Assembly: GCF_014712675.1 (NCBI RefSeq)
Contig: NZ_JACXSI010000030.1
Location: forward strand, 1 to 44,564
Source of the DNA: Peribacillus faecalis
GTDB lineage: Bacteria > Bacillota > Bacilli > Bacillales > DSM-1321
Direction: 5' to 3'
Length of the DNA stretch: 44,564 bases
Shown piece after piece: positions 8,962 to 16,838 of this stretch. The translations under genes were made by a program, and so were the position numbers. The notes under the pieces were generated by a model. The model was given only the letters and a program-made list of their open reading frames with translations, ran no database searches and was not told where the DNA came from. Positions within the stretch are counted from its first letter, which is position 1; each line of letters begins with the position of its first letter.

Positions 8962-10497
8962 TTATATTGTTGAATAGTCTTCAGAATGTGCGCTTATTCG
9001 GTTAATCGCATCAATATAGGCATCTGCACTGGCAACAATGATGTCGACATTAATGGCTCTTCCTTGATATAGTGAGCCCTTGCTGCGTACCTTTACAAAA
9101 ACTTCTCCGATTGAGTCCTTGCCTTTGGAAATAGAATTAATTTTATAGTCGATTAGTTCTGTATCTGGTATGGAAATGGCTGTATCTATTCCTTTATAGA
9201 TGGCATCAATTGGACCGTTTCCTTCACCGATTCCTTCAATTACTGAGCCGTCCTGATGGACAATATTGACGAACGCTCTGTACTGATTGTCAGGCAAAAT
9301 ATGAAGGCTGAAATCCTTAAAATTATAAATGTACGATTGATCTTTCGAAGGCTGTGTTTCTAATAAAGCAATAATATCTTCATCAAAAATCTCTTTCTTA
9401 CGGTCAGCCAGATTTTTATACTTAGAGAATATCTCCTTCAGTTGTTCATCTCCAACAGTATAGCCAAGTTTTTCAAAACGCTTCTTTAAGGCATTTCTGC
9501 CGGATAGTTTACCCATGACCAGCTTCGTTTCTGTAAATCCGATTGTTTCCGGCTTTAAAATTTCGTAAGTTGATTTATCTTTAATTACGCCGTCTTGATG
9601 AATGCCGGAAGAGTGCGAATATGCATTTCCTCCGACTACTGCTTTATTAGGAGGAATTGCAATACCTGTAAGACGGCTTACAAGCTTACTTGTTCTGGCG
9701 ATTTCCACTAGATTAATACCGGTTTCTTTTCCGTAGTAATCTTTTCTTGTTTCTAGTAAAGCTGCGACTTCTTCTAAAGCCACATTACCGGCTCTTTCAC
9801 CGATGCCGTTTATGCATCCTTCGACTTGTGTCACCCCTGCACCGATGGAAGAGATGCTATTAATAAGGGCTAAACCTAAATCATCGTGGCAGTGGCAGCT
9901 TAATCGTACTTTTTCGATACCAGGAGTATTGGCTTTGACATATTCGAATAGTTTAATATATTCTGTTGGCGTCGTATAGCCAACAGTATCAGGGAAGTTT
10001 AAAACAGTTGCCCCGGCTTCTATTACTTTTTCTGCCACTTCACTTAAAAATTCCAACTCAGTTCGTGTCGCATCTTCACATGAGAACTCAATATGACTAA
10101 AATGTTTCGCTGCATAGGCAACACTTTCTGCCGCTTTTTCTAGAACTTGTTCTTTCGTCATTCCGAGCTTTCGTTCTCGGTGAATAGGGGAAGTCGCTAT
10201 AAAAATATGAATTCCAGTATTATCAAAATCCCCAATTGCATTTATAACAGCATCAATATCTTCTTTATTAGTACGAGCGAGACTGACAACAAGAGGTTTC
10301 GTAACAGCTTTTGCAACAGCTCGCACCGCCGCTGCATCTCCAGGGGAGGCGGCAGCAAATCCAGCTTCTATAATATCAATTCCTAGTTTTTCTAGTCTAA
10401 GAGCGATTTCCACCTTCTCATCCTGATTCAAGTTAACACCGGGTGTTTGCTCGCCATCACGCAATGTAGTATCGAATAAATAAATTCTATTATTCAT
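8962..10497 (-). CDS. leuA: 2-isopropylmalate synthase
   Basis: LeuA condenses acetyl-CoA with 2-oxoisovalerate, the first committed step of leucine synthesis. The 511-residue protein has the DRE-TIM signature FDTTLRDGEQTPG at 8-20, metal-binding LSCHCHDDLGLA near 200, the GCINGIGERAGN loop, the SSGIHQDG substrate loop, and the full C-terminal allosteric domain (about 390-511) that binds leucine. Length matches the Bacillus enzyme. It stands alone, on the strand opposite its neighbours, with no ilv or leuBCD genes beside it. No T-box leader is visible in the 230 bases upstream; a cre-like site lies there instead. HMG-CoA lyase in this window is a distant relative but clearly different. Confidence 0.93.
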   Translation of the reverse strand: MNNRIYLFDTTLRDGEQTPGVNLNQDEKVEIALRLEKLGIDIIEAGFAAASPGDAAAVRAVAKAVTKPLVVSLARTNKEDIDAVINAIGDFDNTGIHIFIATSPIHRERKLGMTKEQVLEKAAESVAYAAKHFSHIEFSCEDATRTELEFLSEVAEKVIEAGATVLNFPDTVGYTTPTEYIKLFEYVKANTPGIEKVRLSCHCHDDLGLALINSISSIGAGVTQVEGCINGIGERAGNVALEEVAALLETRKDYYGKETGINLVEIARTSKLVSRLTGIAIPPNKAVVGGNAYSHSSGIHQDGVIKDKSTYEILKPETIGFTETKLVMGKLSGRNALKKRFEKLGYTVGDEQLKEIFSKYKNLADRKKEIFDEDIIALLETQPSKDQSYIYNFKDFSLHILPDNQYRAFVNIVHQDGSVIEGIGEGNGPIDAIYKGIDTAISIPDTELIDYKINSISKGKDSIGEVFVKVRSKGSLYQGRAINVDIIVASADAYIDAINRISAHSEDYSTI

Positions 10498-10604
10498 TTT
10501 TTAAGCCTCCCTCATAATTTGTTTAAATAAGATAGCAGTTATAAAACCACTCAGGCTAATTACAAATATTCCCTTTTTATTTTAAAAAGTATATTACTAC
10601 ATAG

Positions 10605-10618
10605 TGAAAGCGTATTCA
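10605..10618. promoter_or_regulatory. cre-like site (catabolite control, CcpA)
   Basis: TGAAAGCGTATTCA fits the cre consensus (TGNAANCGNNNNCA). It lies about 108 bases upstream of leuA and about 113 bases upstream of the CoA-transferase remnant, so it could serve either direction. Regulation of leucine synthesis by CcpA is known in Bacillus. Confidence 0.55.
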
Positions 10619-10730
10619 ATATATTTACAGAAAAAGTAAAATATTAAATTTGATCATTGTAAATAATGTTATAATTTCAGTTGTAATGACGGTTGAAAGG
10701 GTATGTATATAGTAAAGGAGTTGATTATAG

Positions 10731-10951
10731 TTGCAGGCTTTAGATGGAATAAAAGTGCTTGATTTGTCCAGAACATTAGCCGGTCCATTCAGTACAATGA
10801 TGCTGGGGGATATGGGGCGGAGATTATTAAAGTAGAACAGCCGCATTCCGGGGATGAAACAAGTAGATTTACTCCTCCAACAGTAAATGGAGAAAGCTGC
10901 TACTAATTATCATCAAACAGAAATAAGAGAAGCATTACAGTGGATTTAAAT
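10731..10951 (+). pseudogene. Remnant of a class III CoA-transferase (N-terminus only)
   Basis: From a TTG with AAGGAG 10 bases upstream, the frame reads [20 protein letters not shown], the N-terminus of CaiB/BaiF-type CoA-transferases. It then loses one base near 10817 and meets a stop at 10833. In the shifted frame the homology continues ([18 protein letters not shown]), is cut by a TAA at 10904-10906 where Tyr or another codon is expected, and resumes as LSSNRNKRSITVDLN. Nothing of the remaining 330 residues is left; the next gene follows at once. A -10-like TATAAT at 10670-10675 is still present and may drive the SDR gene. Confidence 0.85.
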
Positions 10952-10972
10952 TATACAGAAAGGAAGTATAAC

Positions 10973-11755
10973 ATGGATTTAAACTTAAAAAACAAGATTG
11001 CTGTCATCACTGGAGGAAGTAAAGGAATAGGATTTGCGACCGCTTTAATGCTGGTCAAAGAGGGAGCGAATGTTGCGATTTGCGGACGAGATCGTAATAA
11101 ACTGAAAGAAGCGGCTGCGCTTATCAAAGAGGAGACAGGAAAAGAAATATACATATCAGCAAAAGATGTCTCCATTAAACAAGATTGTGAGGATTTCATT
11201 CAAGAAGCTGCAGAGCATTTTGGAGGACTTGATATTTTAATCAATAATGCCGGTAAATCCGAGGCGATGCCGTTTGAAATGATTAGCGCTGAATTGTGGA
11301 AACAAGACTTGGATTTAAAACTGTTCGCCGCCATTAATTGCGCTAATGCAGCTATACCATATATGCGTGAAAGAGGTGGCGGTTCAATTGTCAATGTTAC
11401 TGCGACTATGGCGAAAACGGCTCCTGCTTCTTCTTTGCCGACTAGCGTCAGTCGTGCAGCGGGCATGACGTTAACGAATGCAATGAGCAAAGATTTAGGG
11501 AAGGATCGCATTCGTGTCAATACAGTATGTATCGGTTTAATTCGAAGTGAGCAGATCGAAAAAATGTGGCAATCAGGACATAGCCATTTGTCATGGGAAG
11601 AATTTTCCGGGCTGTCGGAGCATAATATTCCGTTAGGTAGAATAGGAGAGGCGAAAGAAGCGGCTAATGTTATCACATTCCTAGTCTCGGATGCGGCATC
11701 GTATATTACAGGAACTTCAGTTAATATAGATGGCGGCAAGGGCGAGGCGCTATAA
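10973..11755 (+). CDS. SDR-family oxidoreductase-like protein with an altered catalytic triad
   Basis: The 260-residue protein has the Rossmann motif GGSKGIG at 14-20, NNAG at 91-94, and the closing NIDGG typical of classical short-chain dehydrogenases. Where the YxxxK catalytic pair should be it reads TSVSR at 157-161, so Tyr is Thr and Lys is Arg, and the preceding Ser is replaced in NVTATMA. It may use a different mechanism or not be a redox enzyme. The ATG at 10973 is chosen because GAAAGGAAG precedes it at 8-10 bases. An in-frame GTG at 10940 lies inside the older CoA-transferase remnant. The phosphatase-like gene starts 25 bases later, so they share a transcript. Confidence 0.8.
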   Translation: MDLNLKNKIAVITGGSKGIGFATALMLVKEGANVAICGRDRNKLKEAAALIKEETGKEIYISAKDVSIKQDCEDFIQEAAEHFGGLDILINNAGKSEAMPFEMISAELWKQDLDLKLFAAINCANAAIPYMRERGGGSIVNVTATMAKTAPASSLPTSVSRAAGMTLTNAMSKDLGKDRIRVNTVCIGLIRSEQIEKMWQSGHSHLSWEEFSGLSEHNIPLGRIGEAKEAANVITFLVSDAASYITGTSVNIDGGKGEAL

Positions 11756-11780
11756 TCTTTTTGGATGGAAGGAGAATTGG

Positions 11781-12569
11781 ATGAGAGCGGAGAAAAAGTC
11801 GGATGTTGTTTTACCGTTAAAAGGTGCCGTTAATTTTAGAGATATGGGTGGTCTGCAAACATCAGATGGTAAATATGTAAAAAAAGGAATTTTATTTCGA
11901 GCGGCTGAGCTGACAGGACTGACAGATGAAGATATTAATTTGTTAGAAAAAATGAACATAAAAACAATATTCGATTATCGACGTGATGCCGAAGCTGTCC
12001 GAAAACCAGATCCGCCCATAAAGAATGCAATAAACGAGCGGGTACCGGTGATGATCGATAATAATATTGCAGCAAACATGAATGCAAAAGACGAAGAGAT
12101 TAATCGAGCCTTTTATGAACGATATACAAAGGAAGGCTTTCTGAATTTGTATAAAACGATACCAATCCAAAATCCATCATATAAAAGATTGATGCAGCTT
12201 GTAAAAACACCTGAGAAGAATTTACCTCTTGTTCATCATTGCACGGGGGGGCGTGACCGAACTGGAGTAGGAGCGATGATTATATTGATGACAATAGGCG
12301 TCCCGTTCGAAACGGTACTAGATGATTATTTGTTATCCAATAAAATGTTAGAAACGTTTCATAATAAAGTATTTGAAAAAGCTGCCCGATTCTTTAATGA
12401 AGAGGAAATGAAGCAATTTAAAGAAGGGTTTCTATTGCAGGAAGAATATTTGCAAACGGCCTATTATTCCATTATCGATACATATCGGGACTTTGATGTT
12501 TATCTTTTGGAGGAATTCAATATTGACGAAGAAGTGCGTAATCATATAAGGCGTTTCTGTTTAGTGTGA
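11781..12569 (+). CDS. Tyrosine/serine protein phosphatase-like protein (Y_phosphatase3 type)
   Basis: The 262-residue protein has NFRDMGG at 18-24 and a P-loop HCTGGRDRTG at 153-162, with nucleophile Cys154 and Arg160 fitting C-x5-R. These are features of the PTEN-like, dual-specificity-related phosphatases of bacteria. Members act on phosphotyrosine, phosphoserine or phosphoinositides, and several are found in lipid or carboxylic-acid gene clusters. The ATG at 11781 is preferred because AAGGAGA lies 5 bases before it; an upstream in-frame start overlaps the SDR gene. Linked tightly to the SDR gene. Its target is unknown. Confidence 0.82.
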   Translation: MRAEKKSDVVLPLKGAVNFRDMGGLQTSDGKYVKKGILFRAAELTGLTDEDINLLEKMNIKTIFDYRRDAEAVRKPDPPIKNAINERVPVMIDNNIAANMNAKDEEINRAFYERYTKEGFLNLYKTIPIQNPSYKRLMQLVKTPEKNLPLVHHCTGGRDRTGVGAMIILMTIGVPFETVLDDYLLSNKMLETFHNKVFEKAARFFNEEEMKQFKEGFLLQEEYLQTAYYSIIDTYRDFDVYLLEEFNIDEEVRNHIRRFCLV

Positions 12570-12574
12570 AAATA

Positions 12575-12612
12575 GGGGCAATCTGCTAGAATTCATTTCT
12601 GCTGATTGCTCC
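12575..12612 (+). terminator. Possible weak terminator after the phosphatase gene
   Basis: GGGGCAATC pairs with GATTGCTCC (one G-U) across a loop of about 20 bases, followed by an AT-rich stretch without a clean U-tract. It lies 6 bases after the stop codon. Confidence 0.45.
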
Positions 12613-12681
12613 TAATTATTTATAAATTATATTCTGTCAATTTTTTATAAAATTGTGAACGGCTTATTCATAAAAATTACG

Positions 12682-12738
12682 ATGGTATTAGTGATGATTT
12701 TTCCGGAGATTGCAATTTGGTTGCCGAATCTTGAATGA
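12682..12738 (+). pseudogene. Possible C-terminal tail of a TRAP transporter large permease (DctM type)
   Basis: The 18-codon frame ends IFPEIAIWLPNLE and stop, which fits the usual last helix of DctM permeases (proline, hydrophobic, then LWLP near the end). The rest of the permease is missing. A hairpin terminator starts 8 bases downstream, as expected for the end of a real operon. If correct, a TRAP carboxylate uptake system once stood here. The stretch is short, so chance similarity cannot be excluded. Confidence 0.4.
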
Positions 12739-12745
12739 ACGAAAG

Positions 12746-12784
12746 CAGTGTCTCATTTCCAGATGTTTATAAAATGAGACACTG
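12746..12784 (+). terminator. Strong hairpin terminator in the decayed zone
   Basis: CAGTGTCTCATTT pairs with AAATGAGACACTG over 13 bases around a 13-base loop, followed by TCTTGTTTT. It probably ended the lost TRAP-type operon. Confidence 0.7.
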
Positions 12785-12872
12785 TCTTGTTTTCGATACA
12801 ACTATGCACTTCAGCTGTCTTACATAGCAAACAATTTTACTTTAAATGAACCAATTGTCAATAGTGTTTTTC

Positions 12873-12890
12873 TTGGCATAAGAATTGCAT
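12873..12890 (+). promoter_or_regulatory. Sigma-54 (SigL)-type -24/-12 promoter
   Basis: TTGGCAT, five bases, TTGCAT closely matches the sigma-54 consensus (TTGGCAC-N5-TTGCAT). It sits 75 bases upstream of the decayed crotonase frame and about 710 bases upstream of the intact CoA-transferase operon. Sigma-54 promoters need an AAA+ activator; no such gene is in the window. In Bacilli SigL drives several branched-acid and amino-acid catabolic operons. Confidence 0.6.
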
Positions 12891-12964
12891 ATATTTAGAT
12901 GAATATATGCCCCCGGAAAATGTAATTCTTTTGAGTTTTTCATACAGATCGAAAAAAAGGGGGG

Positions 12965-13078
12965 ATTAATGAAGAGAACTGTTTTTTAGAGAAACACGGA
13001 CGTATTGCGGTAGTATGTTTTGCTAACCCGCCGATTAACTGTGTCAATTATCGCTTTTGGCATGGCATACTCAATTAA
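12965..13078 (+). pseudogene. Remnant of an enoyl-CoA hydratase/isomerase N-terminus
   Basis: The open frame reads EKHGRIAVVCFANPPINCVN, the typical first strand and NPP-x-N motif of crotonases, then diverges and stops at 13076-13078. AAGGGGGG stands just upstream, but the frame itself lacks an ATG; an overlapping ATG at 12969 is in another frame. About 85% of a crotonase is missing. Confidence 0.6.
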
Positions 13079-13138
13079 TCATTCACAAGGAAGCATTAAA
13101 GATTTGAAGATTGACCTTTAAGTTAATGGAGGTAATAC

Positions 13139-13270
13139 ATGAATATAGAATCCTTGGAAGAGCAGAGGAAAATCTATGGGAACAGTCCATTTAACAATCA
13201 TTTAGGCATAAAAGATGCCGGCGGACGTATGTTAGCAAAATCTATTGGAACATTTAAGATTATTCGCTAA
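13139..13270 (+). pseudogene. Short ORF, possible remnant of a hotdog thioesterase
   Basis: This 43-codon ORF has a good ribosome site (TGGAGG 8 bases before the ATG). It contains NSPFNNHLGIK, which resembles the N-terminal segment of PaaI-type acyl-CoA thioesterases, then departs and stops. It could instead be an unrelated small protein. It lies in the same decayed stretch as the crotonase remnant. Confidence 0.35.
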
Positions 13271-13600
13271 GGAGGATAGATGGGTATTCTAAGTGTCAAG
13301 CAGACATTTTAGAAGCCACCCTGCTTGTAGAAAAATGACCTGATTATTAATTTTATTGATTGAAAATCTTTTTCTATATAAAATGATTCGTAAGATAATG
13401 GTATAATATGGAAAGTGGTGTGATGGAATTTATAGAAAAATATTGTGTTCCAGCATTAAAATGCATTTGACATTTTAACTTGTGACAGAAAGCGCTTCCA
13501 GTAAATGCGGTTGTTGTAACATTGATGAGATTATCAATAGATTATTACATTACATAGCGGGAAGTTTACAAGGTTTAAAGATTATTAGAGGGGTGGAGTT
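13271..13600 (+). promoter_or_regulatory. Leader of the CoA-transferase operon, with cre-like site
   Basis: These 330 bases precede the first gene of the long catabolic run. They hold a -10-like TATAAT at 13402-13407 without a good -35, a TTGACA at 13467-13472 without a good -10, and a cre-like AGAAAGCGCTTCCA at 13487-13500 (12 of 14 bases of the strong palindromic form). A short open frame to about 13338 is unassigned. CcpA repression of the operon is inferred from the cre-like site. Confidence 0.5.
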
Positions 13601-14791
13601 ATGGGGGCTTTGACTGGCATAAAAGTGCTGGATTTAACCCGATTGCTTCCGGGACCATATTGCACATTAATGATGGCGGATTATGGTGCTGAAGTTATTA
13701 AAGTGGAGGAGCCGGAAACCGGCGACTATATTCGCTGGAGAAAGCCGGCAATCAACGGTATCGGTGCCCGGTATCTAACGATCAACCGGAATAAAAAAAG
13801 TGTCGAGCTCAATTTGAAATCTGTAGAGGGCAGGGAGATTTTTAAAAGGCTGGCGATGGAAAGTGATGTTATTATAGAAAGTTTCAGACCGGGTGTAATG
13901 AACCGTTTAGGCATCGGTTACGAAGAAATCGCAAAGCTTAATGAAGGAATTATATATTGTTCTTTGACCGGATATGGCCAAACGGGTCCATATAGTAAGC
14001 TTCCCGGACATGATATTAACTTTGTCGGCTACAGCGGTATTTTAGGTTTAATCGGTGAAAAGGACGGCAAGCCTGTTATTCCCGGAGTGCAAATAGCTGA
14101 TCTCGGCGGAGGGGCGCTGATGGCACTTTCTGCGATTACAATGGCTTTATTGCATAAAGAAAAGACAGGCAAAGGTCAGTATATCGATGTTTCGATGCTT
14201 GACGGTGCGATAACATGGCTGTATGCTGCGGCATCTGATTACTTTGCCTCAGGAGCCGTTCCCGAAAGAGGGAAAAACCGACTTGATGGGCATTTTGCTT
14301 TTTACAATGTGTATGAAACAAAAGATAACAAATTTCTGTCAGTCGGCGCAGCTGAGAAGAAATTTTGGATAGAACTATGCGAGCTGGTAGGCAAGCCGGA
14401 ATGGATTGACCTTCATGAGGGTCCTGAAGAAGTACAGCAGTGTCTCAAACAAGAAATGGCCGAATTGTTTAAACAGCAAAATCAGCAGTATTGGCTTGAT
14501 TTGCTGCAAACTAAAGATACATGTGTCGGACCAATTTATGATTTAAATCAATTATATGAAGATCCGCAAATAATAGAAAGAGAAATGTTTACAACGATGC
14601 AGCACCCGACAGCAGGAAAGATTCAACAAATTGGTTTCCCAATCAAATTCTCAGAAACACCCGGTGAAATATATGCTCATTCGCCGATGCTTGGCGAGCA
14701 TACTGAGGAGATTTTGCTTCAAATCGGCTATTCAAAAGAAAATATTTTATCTTTAGAGGAAAACGGAGTAATTGGACGGCTAAAAAAATAA
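13601..14791 (+). CDS. Class III CoA-transferase (CaiB/BaiF family)
   Basis: These enzymes move CoA between carboxylic acids through an aspartyl-CoA intermediate. The 396-residue protein starts GIKVLDLTRLLPGPYCTLMM, has ESFRPGV at 93-99, and has IADLGGG at 165-171, where Asp167 matches the catalytic Asp of formyl-CoA transferase. It ends with GEHTEEILLQIGY. It is the first gene of the intact run, preceded by GAGGGGTGGAG. Its likely task is to activate the growth substrate, or a dicarboxylic intermediate such as 3-hydroxy-3-methylglutarate, with CoA. A second family member lies at 21.3 kb and a decayed one at 10.7 kb. Confidence 0.88.
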   Translation: MGALTGIKVLDLTRLLPGPYCTLMMADYGAEVIKVEEPETGDYIRWRKPAINGIGARYLTINRNKKSVELNLKSVEGREIFKRLAMESDVIIESFRPGVMNRLGIGYEEIAKLNEGIIYCSLTGYGQTGPYSKLPGHDINFVGYSGILGLIGEKDGKPVIPGVQIADLGGGALMALSAITMALLHKEKTGKGQYIDVSMLDGAITWLYAAASDYFASGAVPERGKNRLDGHFAFYNVYETKDNKFLSVGAAEKKFWIELCELVGKPEWIDLHEGPEEVQQCLKQEMAELFKQQNQQYWLDLLQTKDTCVGPIYDLNQLYEDPQIIEREMFTTMQHPTAGKIQQIGFPIKFSETPGEIYAHSPMLGEHTEEILLQIGYSKENILSLEENGVIGRLKK

Positions 14792-14839
14792 AAAGGAATT
14801 AACGGATTGAAAAATTTCCCATAAAACGGAGGGAGAAAT

Positions 14840-15622
14840 ATGGCGTTCGTTGATTGGAAACGGATCGGCACAAACGGGTATATTGCTGAAGTGATTTTAA
14901 ATCGACCTGAGAGCAGGAATGCATTTAATACGGAAATGGCCGAGCAATTATTAAAAACTTTTCAAGCTATAGCAGATAGCGATGTCCGTGTAGTGTTATT
15001 AACATCATCCAATGAGAAAGCATTTTGCTCAGGAGCAGATTTAATAGAGCGAAATAGTATGAACGAAATCGAATGGAAAAATCAGCACTTATTGTTTCAA
15101 GAAATGTTTAATAGCATTCAGGATTTGAAGCAGCCGGTTATTGCAGTTGTAGATGGATATGCTTTGGCCGGCGGTTTTGAAATCGTTTTAAACTGCGACA
15201 TGATTATAGCATCTTTCACTTCGGTATTCGGATTGCCTGAGGTAACAAGAGGGATTATGCCTGGCGGCGGCGGTACTCGATTGTTGACGAAGCGTATTCC
15301 AGTTCATAAGGTGAAGGAATGGGTTTGTACCGGGAAAATGGTGCCCGGAGAAGAAGCAAATGCGGCCGGGTTGCTGAATGCTTTAGCTGATTCGTCTGAA
15401 ATTAAAGAAATTGCCCTTAAGATGGCTGAAAAAATAAGCGCTAATGCCCCGTTGGCTGTGCAGAACTGTAAAGCTTCTATAGATACACTGTTCGGAATGC
15501 CGAATGAGGATGCCAGAAAAGTAGAGATAGAATTTTATAATCAGTGCATCAATACGGAAGATCGTCTTGAAGGTGTCCGTGCTTTTGTAGAAAAAAGAGC
15601 TCCTCAATTTAGCGGCAGATAA
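14840..15622 (+). CDS. Enoyl-CoA hydratase (crotonase family)
   Basis: The 260-residue protein adds water across a 2-enoyl-CoA double bond. The oxyanion-hole segments AFCSGADL (61-68) and ALAGGFE (108-114) are present. Both catalytic glutamates of true hydratases are kept: Glu114 in GGFEIVLNCD and Glu134 in GLPEVTRG. This supports hydratase rather than isomerase activity. By position, beside HMG-CoA lyase, it could be a 3-methylglutaconyl-CoA hydratase; that is inference. The ATG follows CGGAGGGAG. It lies 48 bases after the CoA-transferase and 21 before the dehydrogenase. Confidence 0.87.
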   Translation: MAFVDWKRIGTNGYIAEVILNRPESRNAFNTEMAEQLLKTFQAIADSDVRVVLLTSSNEKAFCSGADLIERNSMNEIEWKNQHLLFQEMFNSIQDLKQPVIAVVDGYALAGGFEIVLNCDMIIASFTSVFGLPEVTRGIMPGGGGTRLLTKRIPVHKVKEWVCTGKMVPGEEANAAGLLNALADSSEIKEIALKMAEKISANAPLAVQNCKASIDTLFGMPNEDARKVEIEFYNQCINTEDRLEGVRAFVEKRAPQFSGR

Positions 15623-15643
15623 ATAATTAGGAGGAATCCGAGA

Positions 15644-16819
15644 ATGAGTCAAATAAGTGTCCAAGAAAAAATTAAATTTCATGAAGAACTTAGAACGAGT
15701 GTCCGAAACATTTGCAGTAAGTTTCCTGATGCCTATTGGAGAGAGTTAGATGCAAAATTGGCCTATCCGGAGGAGTTCGTGATTGAAATTACGAAAAATG
15801 GCTTCTTAGCGGCGCTTATTCCGGAAGAATACGGCGGTTCCGGCTTAGGCATTACAGAGGCTTCCATAATTTTAGAAGAAATAAATCGTTCCGGCGGCAA
15901 TGCCGGTGCTTGTCATGCGCAAATGTACATTATGGGCACACTGCTTCGTCACGGCAGCCAGGAGCAAAAAGCGCACTACTTGCCTAAAATAGCAGACGGC
16001 TCCTTGAGACTGCAGGCATTTGGCGTAACAGAGCCGAATACGGGTACAGATACGACAAAATTGAAAACTTTTGCAGAGCGACGAGGAGATAAATACATCG
16101 TGAACGGTCAAAAAGTATTTATTTCCCGTTCTGAATACTCAGACTTAATGATACTGCTAGTTCGCACAACTCCGCTTGAGGAAGTGAAAAAGAAGACAGA
16201 AGGTTTGTCGGTTTTATTGGTCGATTTAAGAGAAGCTGTCGGTAACGGCATTACAATTCGGCCAATCAGAACAATGATGAATCATGCAACAACTGAACTA
16301 TTTATAGAAGATTTAGAAGTGCCGGTTGAAAACTTAATCGGTGAGGAAGGAAAAGGCTTTAAATATATTTTGGACGGCATGAATGCTGAACGTATTTTGA
16401 TAGCAGCCGAATGTATCGGTGATGGCCGCTGGTTCATCGAACGTGCTACTAATTATGCGAATGAAAGAATCGTTTTCAATCGTCCAATTGGTCAAAACCA
16501 AGGAGTGCAATTCCCGATAGCGCGGGCACATGTAAATATTGAAGCGGCTGATTTAATGCGCTTTAAGGCAGCGGAATTATTCGATTCCGGACAAAAATGT
16601 GCAGCAGAAGCAAACATGTCAAAGCTTTTGGCAGCGGATGCTTCTTGGGAGGCGGCGAACGTCGCTCTACAGACTCACGGTGGTTTTGGCTTTGCGGAAG
16701 AATATGATATTGAACGGAAATTTAAAGAAACAAGATTATATCAAGTAGCTCCTATTTCGACTAATTTAATCCTCTCCTATGTTTCGGAGCATGTCCTTGG
16801 CTTACCTAGATCCTATTAA
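15644..16819 (+). CDS. Acyl-CoA dehydrogenase with isovaleryl-type catalytic Glu position
   Basis: This flavoenzyme introduces the 2,3 double bond into acyl-CoA and passes electrons to ETF. The 391-residue protein shows AFGVTEPNTGTDT (125-137) for FAD contact and a THGGFGF segment near 344. Where most family members have the catalytic Glu in YEGTS, it reads YQVAP (366-370). Instead Glu249 in MNAERILIAA aligns with Glu254 of isovaleryl-CoA dehydrogenase, the alternative base position used for branched substrates. A branched acyl-CoA is therefore the likely substrate. This rests on hand alignment. Confidence 0.87.
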   Translation: MSQISVQEKIKFHEELRTSVRNICSKFPDAYWRELDAKLAYPEEFVIEITKNGFLAALIPEEYGGSGLGITEASIILEEINRSGGNAGACHAQMYIMGTLLRHGSQEQKAHYLPKIADGSLRLQAFGVTEPNTGTDTTKLKTFAERRGDKYIVNGQKVFISRSEYSDLMILLVRTTPLEEVKKKTEGLSVLLVDLREAVGNGITIRPIRTMMNHATTELFIEDLEVPVENLIGEEGKGFKYILDGMNAERILIAAECIGDGRWFIERATNYANERIVFNRPIGQNQGVQFPIARAHVNIEAADLMRFKAAELFDSGQKCAAEANMSKLLAADASWEAANVALQTHGGFGFAEEYDIERKFKETRLYQVAPISTNLILSYVSEHVLGLPRSY

Positions 16820-16838
16820 GAATTAGGAGGTAGTCTTA

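Noticed and set aside
8962-10497. leuA as homocitrate or citramalate synthase
   Set aside because: The active-site segments and full C-terminal regulatory domain fit 2-isopropylmalate synthase; nothing points to the other activities, though sequence alone cannot exclude broad specificity.
10498-10730. T-box or leader riboswitch for leuA
   Set aside because: The leader is short and AT-rich, with no T-box core sequence or terminator/antiterminator pair.
10940-10972. GTG at 10940 as start of the SDR gene
   Set aside because: It lies inside the CoA-transferase remnant (the VDLN segment) and has no ribosome site; the ATG at 10973 has one and gives the normal SDR N-terminus.
11200-11739. Long open frame of 179 codons on the - strand
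   Set aside because: It is antisense to the SDR gene, whose motifs are clear, and encodes no recognisable protein.
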